Positions 54,516 to 62,861 of a DNA stretch of 64,000 nt are shown one piece after another. The translations under genes were made by a program, and so were the position numbers. The stretch covers positions 186,001 to 250,000 of the forward strand of contig NZ_CP013421.1 of NCBI RefSeq assembly GCF_001718695.1, read 5' to 3'. Below the pieces are notes generated by a model, which searched no databases, was not told the origin of the DNA, and was given only the letters and a program-made list of their open reading frames with translations. Positions within the stretch are counted from its first letter, which is position 1, and each line of letters opens with the position of its first letter. Origin of the DNA: Burkholderia ubonensis (lineage in GTDB: Bacteria; Pseudomonadota; Gammaproteobacteria; Burkholderiales; Burkholderiaceae).

Positions 54516-54917
54516 AGGCAGCTTTCGGCGCGCGCTGGCGAGTAATTGCGTCACCCGGGCTTGGTCGCGTGCGACGACATCGCGCGGCCGGCCCAGCTCG
54601 GCTTGGGTCGGCGCATTCGGTTCGACAGTCTCGATTGCGCTTGCTCGCTGCGCACCAGCGTGTTGCTGGGCCGACAAGAAGAGCGTCGCGTGGCCGTAGC
54701 CAGCGCCAACGAGGCACACCAACCAGAGCGCCATCGCAGGCAATTTGATCTGCAGCGGCTCGCCCCGCGTCAAGGCGGGTAGAAGGTGGGCGGCAAGTAG
54801 GACGACGAGGGCAACAGCGGCCCACGCGATCCGTTCGGCCGATGTGCCGCCGCGTTCAATACCCGCGACGATCAAGATCCACGCGGACGTGCTCGTGGCA
54901 CCGAGGGCGAGGACCAA
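54516..54917 (-). pseudogene. Membrane protein fragment of a mobile element
   Basis: The frame LVLALGATSTSAWILIVAGI, AERIAWAAVALVVLLAAHLL, LWLVCLVGAGYGHATLFLSA has three membrane segments and resembles small membrane proteins found in integrative elements. No ATG or GTG starts it; TTG 54917 is the only choice and upstream the frame closes at a stop 22 codons earlier. Its 3-prime end runs into the IS66 fragment. Probably truncated. Confidence 0.5.
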
Positions 54918-54982
54918 TGCGATTAGGCGGGGGAGGGTAAGGCGCGGGGCTGTGCATGGGCGGCCTCATTAGCAGGGTTTCA

Positions 54983-55193
54983 GCCCGCTCCCGTCGCCAA
55001 ACGGGGTGAGCGGGCGCAGAGCGGGGTTGGCGAACCGGCGGCTAATGAACACCGGCAGACCCGAAGGTCTCCCCACCCAGGCCCGCCCATAGAAACCGGC
55101 GTGCAAAGGCACACCGCACAAAAAAGCCGCAGAACGCGGCTGTGCGCATTAACCGTTCGGGTCGCCAAACCCGGCACCTGTTGTTTCAGGTGC
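54983..55193 (-). ncRNA. P4-like immunity-RNA region
   Basis: A non-coding stretch with three hairpins: GCCCGCTC (54983-54990) / GAGCGGGC (55008-55015) with an inner stem, GCCGC (55126-55130) / GCGGC (55136-55140) followed on the minus strand by T6, and GCACCTG (55174-55180) / CAGGTGC (55187-55193). The element GTCGCCAAAC occurs at 54993-55002 and 55161-55170, and a near complement (GGGTTGGCGA) lies between, about 55022. Repeats plus an internal complement are the layout of the P4 CI-RNA immunity system and ash regions of integrative elements. Confidence 0.5.
55120..55140 (-). terminator. Intrinsic terminator inside the immunity-like region
   Basis: Reading the minus strand: GCCGC-GTTCT-GCGGC followed by six T. 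It would end a short transcript that starts to its right, near the VapB promoter region. Confidence 0.65.
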
Positions 55194-55233
55194 GCGGCCA
55201 GTGTAGCTCCCGGCAGCGGTGTTTACGACACAC

Positions 55234-55297
55234 TTGATGCGTGATGTTTGATGTTTGATGCGGCGTCGCTATAATGATGATGATTGATGTCTGATGC
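55234..55297 (+). promoter_or_regulatory. VapBC promoter with heptad-spaced TGATG operator
   Basis: TTGATG (55248-55253) and TATAAT (55270-55275) are 16 bp apart. TGATG occurs at 55235, 55242, 55249 and 55256, exactly every 7 bp, and again at 55278, 55285 and 55292 beyond the -10 box. Such phased repeats suit a ribbon-helix-helix antitoxin acting as autorepressor. Confidence 0.75.
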
Positions 55298-55313
55298 TTA
55301 CAAGGAGCGCAAT

Positions 55314-55541
55314 ATGCGTACCACTATTGATATCGACGACGACGTCCTTGCCTTCGCGCGGGAGCGTGCAAAGCCCGGCACGAGTATCGGGAAGGTCATT
55401 TCTGACCTCGCCCGTGCGGCCCTGCAGCGCGGAACAACGAACCAGTCGAGCCGAAACGGCTTGCCGTTGATGCCGGTTTCCGCGACCGCCCGTCCGGTCA
55501 CCCTTGATACCGTTAATCAACTTCGCGACGACTCGCTGTGA
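55314..55541 (+). CDS. vapB: VapB-type antitoxin (ribbon-helix-helix)
   Basis: 75 residues from ATG 55314 with AAGGAG upstream. RTTIDIDDDVLAFARERAKP is the RHH strand and helix; the C-terminal LMPVSATARPVTLDTVNQLR is the toxin-binding tail. Stop overlaps the VapC GTG (55538-55541). Represses the promoter with TGATG repeats. Confidence 0.88.
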   Translation: MRTTIDIDDDVLAFARERAKPGTSIGKVISDLARAALQRGTTNQSSRNGLPLMPVSATARPVTLDTVNQLRDDSL

Positions 55542-55972
55542 TTACCTACCTTCTCGACGTCAACGTACTCATTGCTTTGCTCGACCCGGCACACGTTCAA
55601 CACGAGCCGGCGCATGCGTGGTTTGGCCGGGTAGGCCATTCCGCATGGGCCACGTGCCCGCTCACCGAGAACGGCGTGCTTCGAATTATCGGCAATCCGA
55701 AATACCCGAATACGATGGTCTCTCCTGCATCCGTTGCACCGCTTGTTGTGCAACTGCGGTCCCATGCTGGGCACACATTCTGGTCGGACGATGTGAGCCT
55801 GCTCGACGAAAAACACGTCGACGCCACCCGTTTACTGTCCTCCGCTCAACTGACCGACACTTACCTCCTCGCGCTCGCTCGCGCACACAAAGGCAAGTTG
55901 GCGACCTTCGATCGCCGCTTGGTCGTCGACGCGGTTCCGAACGGCGGGAAGCATCTTGAACTGATTCCTTGA
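55538..55972 (+). CDS. vapC: VapC-type PIN-domain toxin
   Basis: 144 residues from GTG 55538. PIN acidic residues: D in YLLDVNVLIALLD, E in LTENGVLRI, D in QLTDTYLLALA and D in ATFDRRL. A ribonuclease that probably cuts tRNA or rRNA. Overlaps its antitoxin gene by 4 bp. Confidence 0.9.
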   Translation: MITYLLDVNVLIALLDPAHVQHEPAHAWFGRVGHSAWATCPLTENGVLRIIGNPKYPNTMVSPASVAPLVVQLRSHAGHTFWSDDVSLLDEKHVDATRLLSSAQLTDTYLLALARAHKGKLATFDRRLVVDAVPNGGKHLELIP

Positions 55973-56296
55973 TCATCGACCGACGGCCGGATTTTGCACG
56001 AAAAGGACGATTACCCCGCCTTGGCGGTGATCAACGTGATCAATCCGGCTGACAACAGAGTGGAAATCGCCGTGCTGGTCAGAACGGTCGCGAGAATAGG
56101 GTGCACGTATGCCACCCTTGTTCGACGAAGGGTGGCAGGTTGGGATCGGGCATACCGAGGTCTCCGCGAAAGTCGGTGGTCGGGTGAGCGCACCGGTCAT
56201 GTCGGGGTCGCGCTTCAGGCGCGATACGACGTGCAGGCATGCTGGCCGACTTCAAGGGACGCATCACGGGAAATTTGTCGGTGCAAAAGCGCCACA
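55973..56296. other. Gap between toxin-antitoxin modules
   Basis: 324 bp. A 60-codon minus-strand frame (56011-56193) ends in a hydrophobic stretch (LATVLTSTAISTLLSAGLIT) and could be a small membrane peptide, but it lacks a ribosome site. Otherwise I see nothing. Confidence 0.35.
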
Positions 56297-56318
56297 TCTG
56301 ATAACTCCCCTTATCAGA
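56297..56318. promoter_or_regulatory. Perfect 8-bp inverted repeat, operator of the RES/Xre pair
   Basis: TCTGATAA (56297-56304) and TTATCAGA (56311-56318) across CTCCCC. It lies about 28 bp before a -10-like TATAAC (56346-56351) and 69 bp before the antitoxin ATG, suited to autoregulation by the Xre-type antitoxin. Confidence 0.65.
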
Positions 56319-56386
56319 CGTGCCACTTTTGAATCCCGTCTGTGCTATAACTGTTCATGATTTGTGCATAAAAGGAGCGCGGCACC

Positions 56387-56818
56387 ATGAACACCCTCGC
56401 GACCCCCAGCCCAGCGGCGTCTGCGGCGACGCCCACCGGTGCGGCACCCGTCAGCTTCGAGGCCTTTCTCAGCTCGCTACGGGAACCCGACACGGCAGCA
56501 CCCGTGCTGTCGGCACGACGCTATGTGGCGGCCCTGAACATCGATCTGCAGACGCTGGCCGACCAGGCGCATGTTCACCGAAACACCGTGGCGCGAGCCC
56601 CGGAGTCGGCATCGGTTCAGCACTTCCTGCGCGAAGCGATCCGCGTGATTCGCGCCGCGACCGACCTGTCCGGTGACGTGTACCGCGCGTTGTTCTGGTA
56701 CCGCAACGAGCCGCTGGCGGTGTTCGATTACCAGACAGCCGAAACGCTGGTTTCCGCCGGCCGGGCCGAGGACGTGCTGCGCTACATCGTGTCGCTGGAA
56801 GCGGGCGCGGCCGGATGA
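56387..56818 (+). CDS. Xre/MbcA/ParS-type antitoxin (DUF2384)
   Basis: 143 residues. A central helix-turn-helix (LSARRYVAALNIDLQTLADQ AHVHRNTV), then the toxin-binding DUF2384 domain with ALFWYRNEPLAVFDYQTAET and LVSAGRAEDVLRYIVSLEAG. AAGGAGCG precedes the ATG. Stop overlaps the RES toxin (ATGA 56815-56818). Confidence 0.88.
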   Translation: MNTLATPSPAASAATPTGAAPVSFEAFLSSLREPDTAAPVLSARRYVAALNIDLQTLADQAHVHRNTVARAPESASVQHFLREAIRVIRAATDLSGDVYRALFWYRNEPLAVFDYQTAETLVSAGRAEDVLRYIVSLEAGAAG

Positions 56819-57348
56819 TCCTCAAGCCACTGCAGGACATCATCGCGTACCGGATGCACCAGCCCAAATGGGCGGTCGCGCCCACCAGTGGCGCCGGGGC
56901 AGCGAAGGCAGGCGGGCGGGCGAACCGGGTCGGCACGCCGGCTTTGTACCTAGCCCTCGAAGTGGCTACCGCGGTGGCCGAGTATCAGCAGCTGTCGCCG
57001 CTGCTACCGCCTGGCACGCTCGTGAGCTATCGCGTGACGGCCGCGCCCGTCGTTGATTTCACGGCGGGCTTTCGTGGTGACCACTGGTCGCCATTGTGGG
57101 AGTCGTTCTTCTGCGACTGGCGCCGTGACTGGTTCAACAAGCGGATCGAGCCACCAAGCTGGGTGCTAGGCGATGAGGTGATTGCCGCCGGCGCCAAAGG
57201 CATCCTGTTTTCGTCAACGCAGGCAGCCGGCGGCACGAACCTGGTGCTGTTCGTTGACCAACTGGACAACACCGATCGCCTGGAGGTCATCGATCCAGCG
57301 GGCGCCTTGCCGCGCGATCAGGCCTCGTGGGGCGAGTCTCCCGCTTGA
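56815..57348 (+). CDS. RES-domain toxin
   Basis: 177 residues. AYRMHQPKWAVAPTSGAGAA, GRANRVGTPALYLALEVATA (R and the RES-type Y/E residues), SYRVTAAPVVDF and GILFSSTQAAGGTNLVLF fit the RES family, which degrades NAD. Neutralised by the preceding antitoxin. Confidence 0.9.
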   Translation: MILKPLQDIIAYRMHQPKWAVAPTSGAGAAKAGGRANRVGTPALYLALEVATAVAEYQQLSPLLPPGTLVSYRVTAAPVVDFTAGFRGDHWSPLWESFFCDWRRDWFNKRIEPPSWVLGDEVIAAGAKGILFSSTQAAGGTNLVLFVDQLDNTDRLEVIDPAGALPRDQASWGESPA

Positions 57349-57641
57349 CCGGCCTGCGGCCGCATGCCAACACAACAAGGAGAGCGCATGCAATTCGACG
57401 CCACAGCAGAATTCCGACGGCTTCAGGCCCTGTGACGGCCTTGGACGCTACCCATCCCGGTGCAACGGTCCACGCGTTCGACGCGCCAGTCCGCGCCGGC
57501 GTTTCGCCGGGCAATCAGGCAGCGGAGGTGGAGCAAGTGGAGCTGCAGCGGGTATGAACACGGTAAGCGCAAATTCCTATCATAAGTCTTGAAGTTATGA
57601 AAATTCTTGCGCTTATACCAAAAACACAATAAGCCGGTGAT
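57349..57641. other. Gap before the integrase end
   Basis: 293 bp. A 15-codon frame at 57387 (MQFDATAEFRRLQAL) has a Shine-Dalgarno (AAGGAGAGC) and may be a truncated gene start. The last 70 bp are AT-rich (57575-57640) and could hold part of a recombination site of the integrase, though no repeat partner was found. Confidence 0.35.
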
Positions 57642-59339
57642 CTACTGCTTGAAATCCCGTGAGCTAAACGCCTGATCGAACTGCCGAGCTCGCTGCACCT
57701 CGTCGCTATGCAGATAGGTCGACGTGGTCGAGATCGACGCGTGGCGCAGGTTGTCGCGCACCATGATCAGCTCGGCGCCGCGCGCGAGCGCGTGCGACGC
57801 GTGGGTGTGCCGCATCCAGTGCGGGCTCGCGCGCCGCAGCTTCTCAGTGGTTGCCGGCCGTTCGTCCTGGATCGCGTCAGCCGACAGCACGAAGAACCGG
57901 CGCAGCACGCGCCACAGTCGCGTGCTTTCGATACCCGCGCCATCCTCGTCGAGACTCGCGACGAGCGGCGTCGCCGGGTTCCAGCGCGCCGGCGTGACCG
58001 GCAGTCCGCGCTGCACGAGATACTGATCCAGCGCGGTTCGCGCGAGCGACGGCAACGCCACCTTGCCGAGCTTGCCGCCCTTGCCGAGCACGTGCAGCCA
58101 GTGATCGCCGTGCTCGTCGCGGCGGATGTCGCCGAGCGTCGCACTGACCAGTTCGCTCGCGCGCAGGCCGGTCGCGTAGCCGAAATCCAGCATAAACCGT
58201 AAGCGTTGGGCGGCCGGCGCGCTCCAGCCGTACGACCATTCGAGGCCATCGGCAAGCGTGCGGATCAGCAGCCACTCACCTTCGGTAAAGCCGCGGGACA
58301 CGTCCAGTCCCGCACGCTGCACGTGGCTCTTTATCTTGACCCCGGCAAACGGATTCGCGAGCACGTAGCGCTGCTCGACGAGCCATCGAAACAGCGCCGA
58401 CAAGACGTTCAGGGCATACGCTGCCGAGCGGGCGGACAGCGGACCAGTGAACGGCCGCCATTCGACGTGGTGCCGTGGCCGTGATGGACCAATCCAGCGC
58501 TCGTGCGGCGTTGGCCGCCGCAGGAAACTCCGGTAGGCGATCGCATCGTCGGTGGTGAGCGACGATAGTGCACAACTGCGCTCGACGATCGCCCACAGGA
58601 TCAGGCGTTCGGCCTCTTTTCGGTAAGCACGCTGTGTTGCGGCCGAATCGTGCAGCGACAGCCACGACTGAACCGCCTCATAGTCGTTCGAAGCCTTCAG
58701 CAGGCAGGCGCTATCCAGGGCGCGGAACTGGCCGCGCGAACCGTCGACCTCGTGCGGCACGCGCAACTGTTCCCACGGCACGATGCTGCCGGACGGCACC
58801 ACCACGATCAATGCGCGCGCTCGTTCGGTCAGTGCCGGATGCGCGGCGAAGAACGCCTCGATGCGGCGCGCGCCGGCGACGCCGAGTCCGGCGATTGCCG
58901 ACCACCAGCGACGTCGCCGCGGAATCCGCACGGTCAGGTCCGCGAGTGTCCGAATGCCGTGCGCGTGCAGCGCCTCGACAATACGAGGTGGCAGCCACAG
59001 GTCGACTGCGTCGGTAATGAGTGGGGCCGGTGCGGGCAGGTTGCGGAGCGTTTCGATCGCGCGGGCCACGCCGTCGCCGGCTGCGCTCGATGGGCGATCG
59101 ACGAACGCGACCGCGAGGTCTGCGCGGTGCCGGGCCAGCGCGTGCGCGATGAGCCGCCGGCGAATCGCACCGAGGATGCCGCGCGACGACACGCCGGCAT
59201 CCCGGCGGTCACCGAGATAGCGGGCGACGGCGGCCCTCGCGTCCAGGCCGGCGTACCACCCGCGCAGCGCGGCGAGCTCGGCTTCGTCCGGGAAGTCGGG
59301 CTCGTTGTCGTCGACAGGAAGGGACTCGCGTGTTTTCAT
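57642..59339 (-). CDS. Large tyrosine recombinase (phage-type integrase)
   Basis: 565 residues. N-terminal half includes a helix-hairpin-helix-like segment (WWSAIAGLGVAGARRIEAFF) and a SAM-like core-binding domain (STQRAYRKEAERLILWA-like ATQRAYRKEAERLILWAIVE). Catalytic residues: R in ATGLRASELVSATLGD, HxxR in SPHWMRHTHASHAL, and Y in SISTTSTYLHSDEV. Integrases of this long type occur in Burkholderia islands. No adjacent tRNA is visible. Confidence 0.9.
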   Translation of the reverse strand: MKTRESLPVDDNEPDFPDEAELAALRGWYAGLDARAAVARYLGDRRDAGVSSRGILGAIRRRLIAHALARHRADLAVAFVDRPSSAAGDGVARAIETLRNLPAPAPLITDAVDLWLPPRIVEALHAHGIRTLADLTVRIPRRRRWWSAIAGLGVAGARRIEAFFAAHPALTERARALIVVVPSGSIVPWEQLRVPHEVDGSRGQFRALDSACLLKASNDYEAVQSWLSLHDSAATQRAYRKEAERLILWAIVERSCALSSLTTDDAIAYRSFLRRPTPHERWIGPSRPRHHVEWRPFTGPLSARSAAYALNVLSALFRWLVEQRYVLANPFAGVKIKSHVQRAGLDVSRGFTEGEWLLIRTLADGLEWSYGWSAPAAQRLRFMLDFGYATGLRASELVSATLGDIRRDEHGDHWLHVLGKGGKLGKVALPSLARTALDQYLVQRGLPVTPARWNPATPLVASLDEDGAGIESTRLWRVLRRFFVLSADAIQDERPATTEKLRRASPHWMRHTHASHALARGAELIMVRDNLRHASISTTSTYLHSDEVQRARQFDQAFSSRDFKQ

Positions 59340-59435
59340 GATCGCCAGTTTAGATCAAAAACAACGATGGACCGATAATGTGCGTTATCGGGCCATGCTC
59401 GACCACAGACCTAACGAGTACTTTTATGTCCTATG

Positions 59436-59891
59436 TTATTCGGCTGCGGGAGCGGGAATCGGTGAGGATTTTCCGCCTTTCACGAAGCGGTGGAGACGGT
59501 CCCAAGCCTCCAGATAGCGGAACTTGGGCACGGCCGCGAGTTGTTCATCGTGCAGCACCAGTACACGCTCGACCACCATCTGCTCCTGGTCGAGCAACAG
59601 GCACGGTCGATCTTGCTCGATCCATTTGATGCACGCGTCGAGCGCTGCTTCAGCTCGGCGGTAGACTTCGAGATCTTTTCCCACCGCAGCCTCATCCAGC
59701 ATGAAATACGCGAGGTAGACAACCCGGATCAGACAGCAAATCTGATCGAAATCACCTCGCCCGGTACGAACTGTCGCCAATGCGAGGTGATTTTCAAGCG
59801 ACAGCGAGCGCACTTTCGCGGTCGACAGCGGCAACAACATTTCTTTCGTGCGTGTCGATCGTGCGGTACGAGTTAAGGCGTGCTTTCTCAT
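59436..59891 (-). CDS. Burkholderia-type small conserved protein
   Basis: 151 residues. RTARSTRTKEMLLPLSTAKV then RSLSLENHLALATVRTGRGD resembles proteins often labelled Fis-family regulators in Burkholderia, though no Fis helix-turn-helix is evident. RVVYLAYFMLDEAAVGKDLE in the middle is hydrophobic-helical. Function unknown. Lies just downstream of the secretion operon end, same strand. Confidence 0.6.
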   Translation of the reverse strand: MRKHALTRTARSTRTKEMLLPLSTAKVRSLSLENHLALATVRTGRGDFDQICCLIRVVYLAYFMLDEAAVGKDLEVYRRAEAALDACIKWIEQDRPCLLLDQEQMVVERVLVLHDEQLAAVPKFRYLEAWDRLHRFVKGGKSSPIPAPAAE

Positions 59892-59966
59892 TGATCACAG
59901 TTCACTCTTGCAACTCCACTGACAGGAGATACGTCACGCGGGCACATCTCGGCATTGCTCTCTCCC

Positions 59967-61442
59967 TCAACCGGGGAAATTGATGCTTGCTTCGTGCGGG
60001 GTTGTCCTTTCAGTGAAACTCCACATCCCCAAACGCCCCAATTTTGATGCGAGCTGCAGCCGCGCCGATCGCCAGTCGGTCAGTGCCTGAATTCGCTGTC
60101 TTTTCGCGTTTGCCAGCGCTGACTGTGCATTGAGCAATTCGAGGATACTGCCCACACCGATCTGATACCGGCGTTGTGCCGCCTCGTACGAATGCTGGGC
60201 GAGCGTCAACAGGTTCGCGCTGTTATCTAGGTTCTTCGTCGCGCTTTGCAGCGACTGATACGCGTTCCACACGTCAAGTCCGACTTGTTGTCGCGCTTCG
60301 GCGAGTAAGTCGATTTGCAACTCGGTCTGGGCCTCGGCTTGCCGTACCTGATAGGTTCGCGCGAATCCCTCAAAGAACGGGATCGTCACCTGGAACCCAA
60401 GGTACCATTCCCGGTGCGTCGCGGGAAATACTGGAAACCCGAGCTGCAAGCTCGTCGGCTGATTGTTGAAATTGTACTGGGCTACCAGATTCAGGCGCGG
60501 CAACCCTTCGGCCCGCGTCTGCGCCGCCTTGGCCCGTGCAGCTTCTACTTGAGCCACAGCCGCCGCGACCCCTGGATAGTGCTGCTGCGCGTCCTCGATC
60601 AGCGCGGCCACCGAATTGCCGAATTCGTGGTCTGGCTTCACGCCGTCGCTGACATCCGGCAGCGTGATCGGCGTCGCCGGATCGAGGTTCATATCGGACG
60701 CGAGCGTGCCAACGGCACTTGCCCAATCACTTTCGGCCTTCGTACGGCTCACGACGGCTTCCGCATAGGCAGTCTGCGCTTGCAATTGATCGCTTATCGC
60801 GGCCACGCCGCGATCGGTACGTGCGGTCGCCGCGTCGGCGCTGGTCTTGGCGGTGTGTTCGACCTCGCGGGCCGCCGCGAGCGTCCCTTGCGCAGCTTGC
60901 GCTGCATAATAATCCTTGGCGACGTTACCGAACACCGTTTGCAATGTCGCGAGCTGATTCGCTTGCGCGGCGGCCAGCAGTTCGTTTGCGTTGCGCAATG
61001 CGGCTGCACGCCCACCGAAATCGTACAGCACCCAACTGAGCGACACGCTCGCATTCTGCAGGTTCTTGCCGTAGTTCGAGTCGTACTGCGGGTATCCCGT
61101 GACGTGATTGCGTGCAATGTCGCGCGTACCCTGCCAATTGCCGTTGATGGTCGGCAGGAAGCCGGCTCGTCCGACGCCGACGGCCGCCGCCTGGATCTTG
61201 ACGTTCGCCCAAGCCTGTCGGGTTTTAGGATGATCACAGAGGGCGCGCTCGACGGCATCCTGCAATCTCAGCGGTGCAGGTAGTTCGCCAAACGTGCATA
61301 CGCCATTGCCGGCCCCGAGCAGGTCAACGGCGGGCGTCGTCGGCACGACGTTGTCCGTGTGCAGCGGATCGAACGCCCACGTCGTCGTTGCGCTCGCCAT
61401 GCCGATCGCGAGCGCGACAATCATTCGTTGCTTAACGCTCAC
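59967..61442 (-). CDS. TolC-family outer-membrane efflux protein
   Basis: 491 residues. Signal peptide MIVALAIGMASATTTWA. Two OEP repeats: LRLQDAVERALCDHPKTRQA ... and later EAARAKAAQTRAEGLPRLNL, GFARTYQVRQAEAQTELQID. Forms the outer-membrane channel of the type I secretion system with the next two genes. Start overlaps the HlyD stop by 11 bp. Confidence 0.93.
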   Translation of the reverse strand: MSVKQRMIVALAIGMASATTTWAFDPLHTDNVVPTTPAVDLLGAGNGVCTFGELPAPLRLQDAVERALCDHPKTRQAWANVKIQAAAVGVGRAGFLPTINGNWQGTRDIARNHVTGYPQYDSNYGKNLQNASVSLSWVLYDFGGRAAALRNANELLAAAQANQLATLQTVFGNVAKDYYAAQAAQGTLAAAREVEHTAKTSADAATARTDRGVAAISDQLQAQTAYAEAVVSRTKAESDWASAVGTLASDMNLDPATPITLPDVSDGVKPDHEFGNSVAALIEDAQQHYPGVAAAVAQVEAARAKAAQTRAEGLPRLNLVAQYNFNNQPTSLQLGFPVFPATHREWYLGFQVTIPFFEGFARTYQVRQAEAQTELQIDLLAEARQQVGLDVWNAYQSLQSATKNLDNSANLLTLAQHSYEAAQRRYQIGVGSILELLNAQSALANAKRQRIQALTDWRSARLQLASKLGRLGMWSFTERTTPHEASINFPG

Positions 61443-62850
61443 GCAGACTCTCCTGGCCAGTCTGGATCACCGGATCGAGGAAGTAATGCGCGACGCTACG
61501 CTTACCGGTCTTGATTTCGGCCGACACCGACATGCCCGGCGTCAGGTTGATCCACGTATCGTTGGCCCGGATCCGATTCGTCGCCAGGCGGATGCGAACC
61601 GGGAACGTCAGCCCGCTCTTGCGATCAGGCACCGCGTCGTTGGAGACAGTTTGGACGGTACCATGCAGGAACCCGTAGCGCGTGTACGGGAACGCTTCGA
61701 TCTTGACGACGGCCGGTTGCCCGACCTTCACGAACCCGATGTCCTTATTCTCGATGTCCGCCTCGACTTCGAGCATGTCATCCGGCACGATCTCCATGAC
61801 GGGCGAGGCCGCCGTCGCAACACCGCCCAGCGTATGGATCTTGAGTTGCTGCACGGTGCCGGCAACAGGCGCTGTCAGGCTCAGCAGCTTCTGGCGCGTG
61901 TCAGCCTTTGTTTCGTCGTTGCGGCTTTGCGCAAGCTGCTGGTTTGCCTTGTCCAGCGCATCGAGCTGCTGTCGGCGGTATTCGGACGTAAGCGCCGCGA
62001 CCTCGGCACGCTGTTGTACGATCGCGGCCGCCAGTTCCTGCGCGTGGCTGCGTTGTGCCGCCAGCTCATGCTCCTGGTTCAGCGCCGTTTGCTCCTTGTC
62101 CAGATAGTCGGTGCGCGCGACGTATTTATCGGCTACCAGAGACGCATAGTCGTTCGCTTGTCGGCGGGCCAAAGGTGCGGTCGCTTCCAGCTTCGCGATC
62201 TGCTGCCGCGTAGTACCGAGTTCGGCGTCGCGCTTCAGCAGTTCGGCTTGAGCGCTGTGCAGTTTGTCGCGGTACTCGAAGTAGATGCCATCAGCGAGGT
62301 GCTGCGCTTCGAGCTGCTGCGCGTCACTCGCGTCGTCGATCTTCGTCAGCGTCGGCGATGTGCCTGCACTCTGCGCCTGCAATAATGCGCGACTTCTCTC
62401 GGCCATCAACGCGGCGTCAAGGCGGCTTTGACGGGCCTTGTCGGCATCGGCAGCCGCTTGCGTCGTGTCAAGCTCCATCAACAAGTCACCCGCCTGCACG
62501 CGTTGACCATCGCGCACCAGGATGCGGCGCACGACTCCGGTAAGCGCCGGCTGGATCGTTTTAACTTGCTGCTTCGGAATCAACTTGCCAGGGGCGACGG
62601 CCACAATGTCTAGCTTGCCGATCAGCGCGATCAGCACGACCAAGACGGCCAGCGCGACAACGATTCGCATTGTCCACATTGGCAGCGGATGGACGGGCGT
62701 TTCGACCAATTCGAGATGCGCCGGCAGAAAAGCGCGTTCGTGGGGTAATTTCATCCGGGTATCGTTTTCGTGGCGGGCGTGCCACGCTTCGCGAAAAACC
62801 GTCGCATACCGACCCAACAGGGCAATGAGCGCCTGAAATTTCATGTTCAT
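61432..62850 (-). CDS. HlyD-family membrane fusion protein
   Basis: 472 residues from ATG 62850. One membrane helix (IVVALAVLVVLIALIGKL), then the HlyD barrel and a long coiled coil (LEAQHLADGIYFEYRDKLHS ... TALNQEHELAAQRSHAQELA), ending RIRLATNRIRANDTWINLTP and AEIKTGKRSVAHYFLDPV, typical of HlyD. Connects the ABC exporter to TolC. Confidence 0.93.
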   Translation of the reverse strand: MNMKFQALIALLGRYATVFREAWHARHENDTRMKLPHERAFLPAHLELVETPVHPLPMWTMRIVVALAVLVVLIALIGKLDIVAVAPGKLIPKQQVKTIQPALTGVVRRILVRDGQRVQAGDLLMELDTTQAAADADKARQSRLDAALMAERSRALLQAQSAGTSPTLTKIDDASDAQQLEAQHLADGIYFEYRDKLHSAQAELLKRDAELGTTRQQIAKLEATAPLARRQANDYASLVADKYVARTDYLDKEQTALNQEHELAAQRSHAQELAAAIVQQRAEVAALTSEYRRQQLDALDKANQQLAQSRNDETKADTRQKLLSLTAPVAGTVQQLKIHTLGGVATAASPVMEIVPDDMLEVEADIENKDIGFVKVGQPAVVKIEAFPYTRYGFLHGTVQTVSNDAVPDRKSGLTFPVRIRLATNRIRANDTWINLTPGMSVSAEIKTGKRSVAHYFLDPVIQTGQESLRER

Positions 62851-62861
62851 AGCGGCGGCGA

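Noticed and set aside
54980..55177. 65-codon minus-strand frame in the immunity-like region
   Set aside because: It spans several RNA hairpins and an intrinsic terminator; better explained as structured RNA, although ash-type peptides are reported in such regions.
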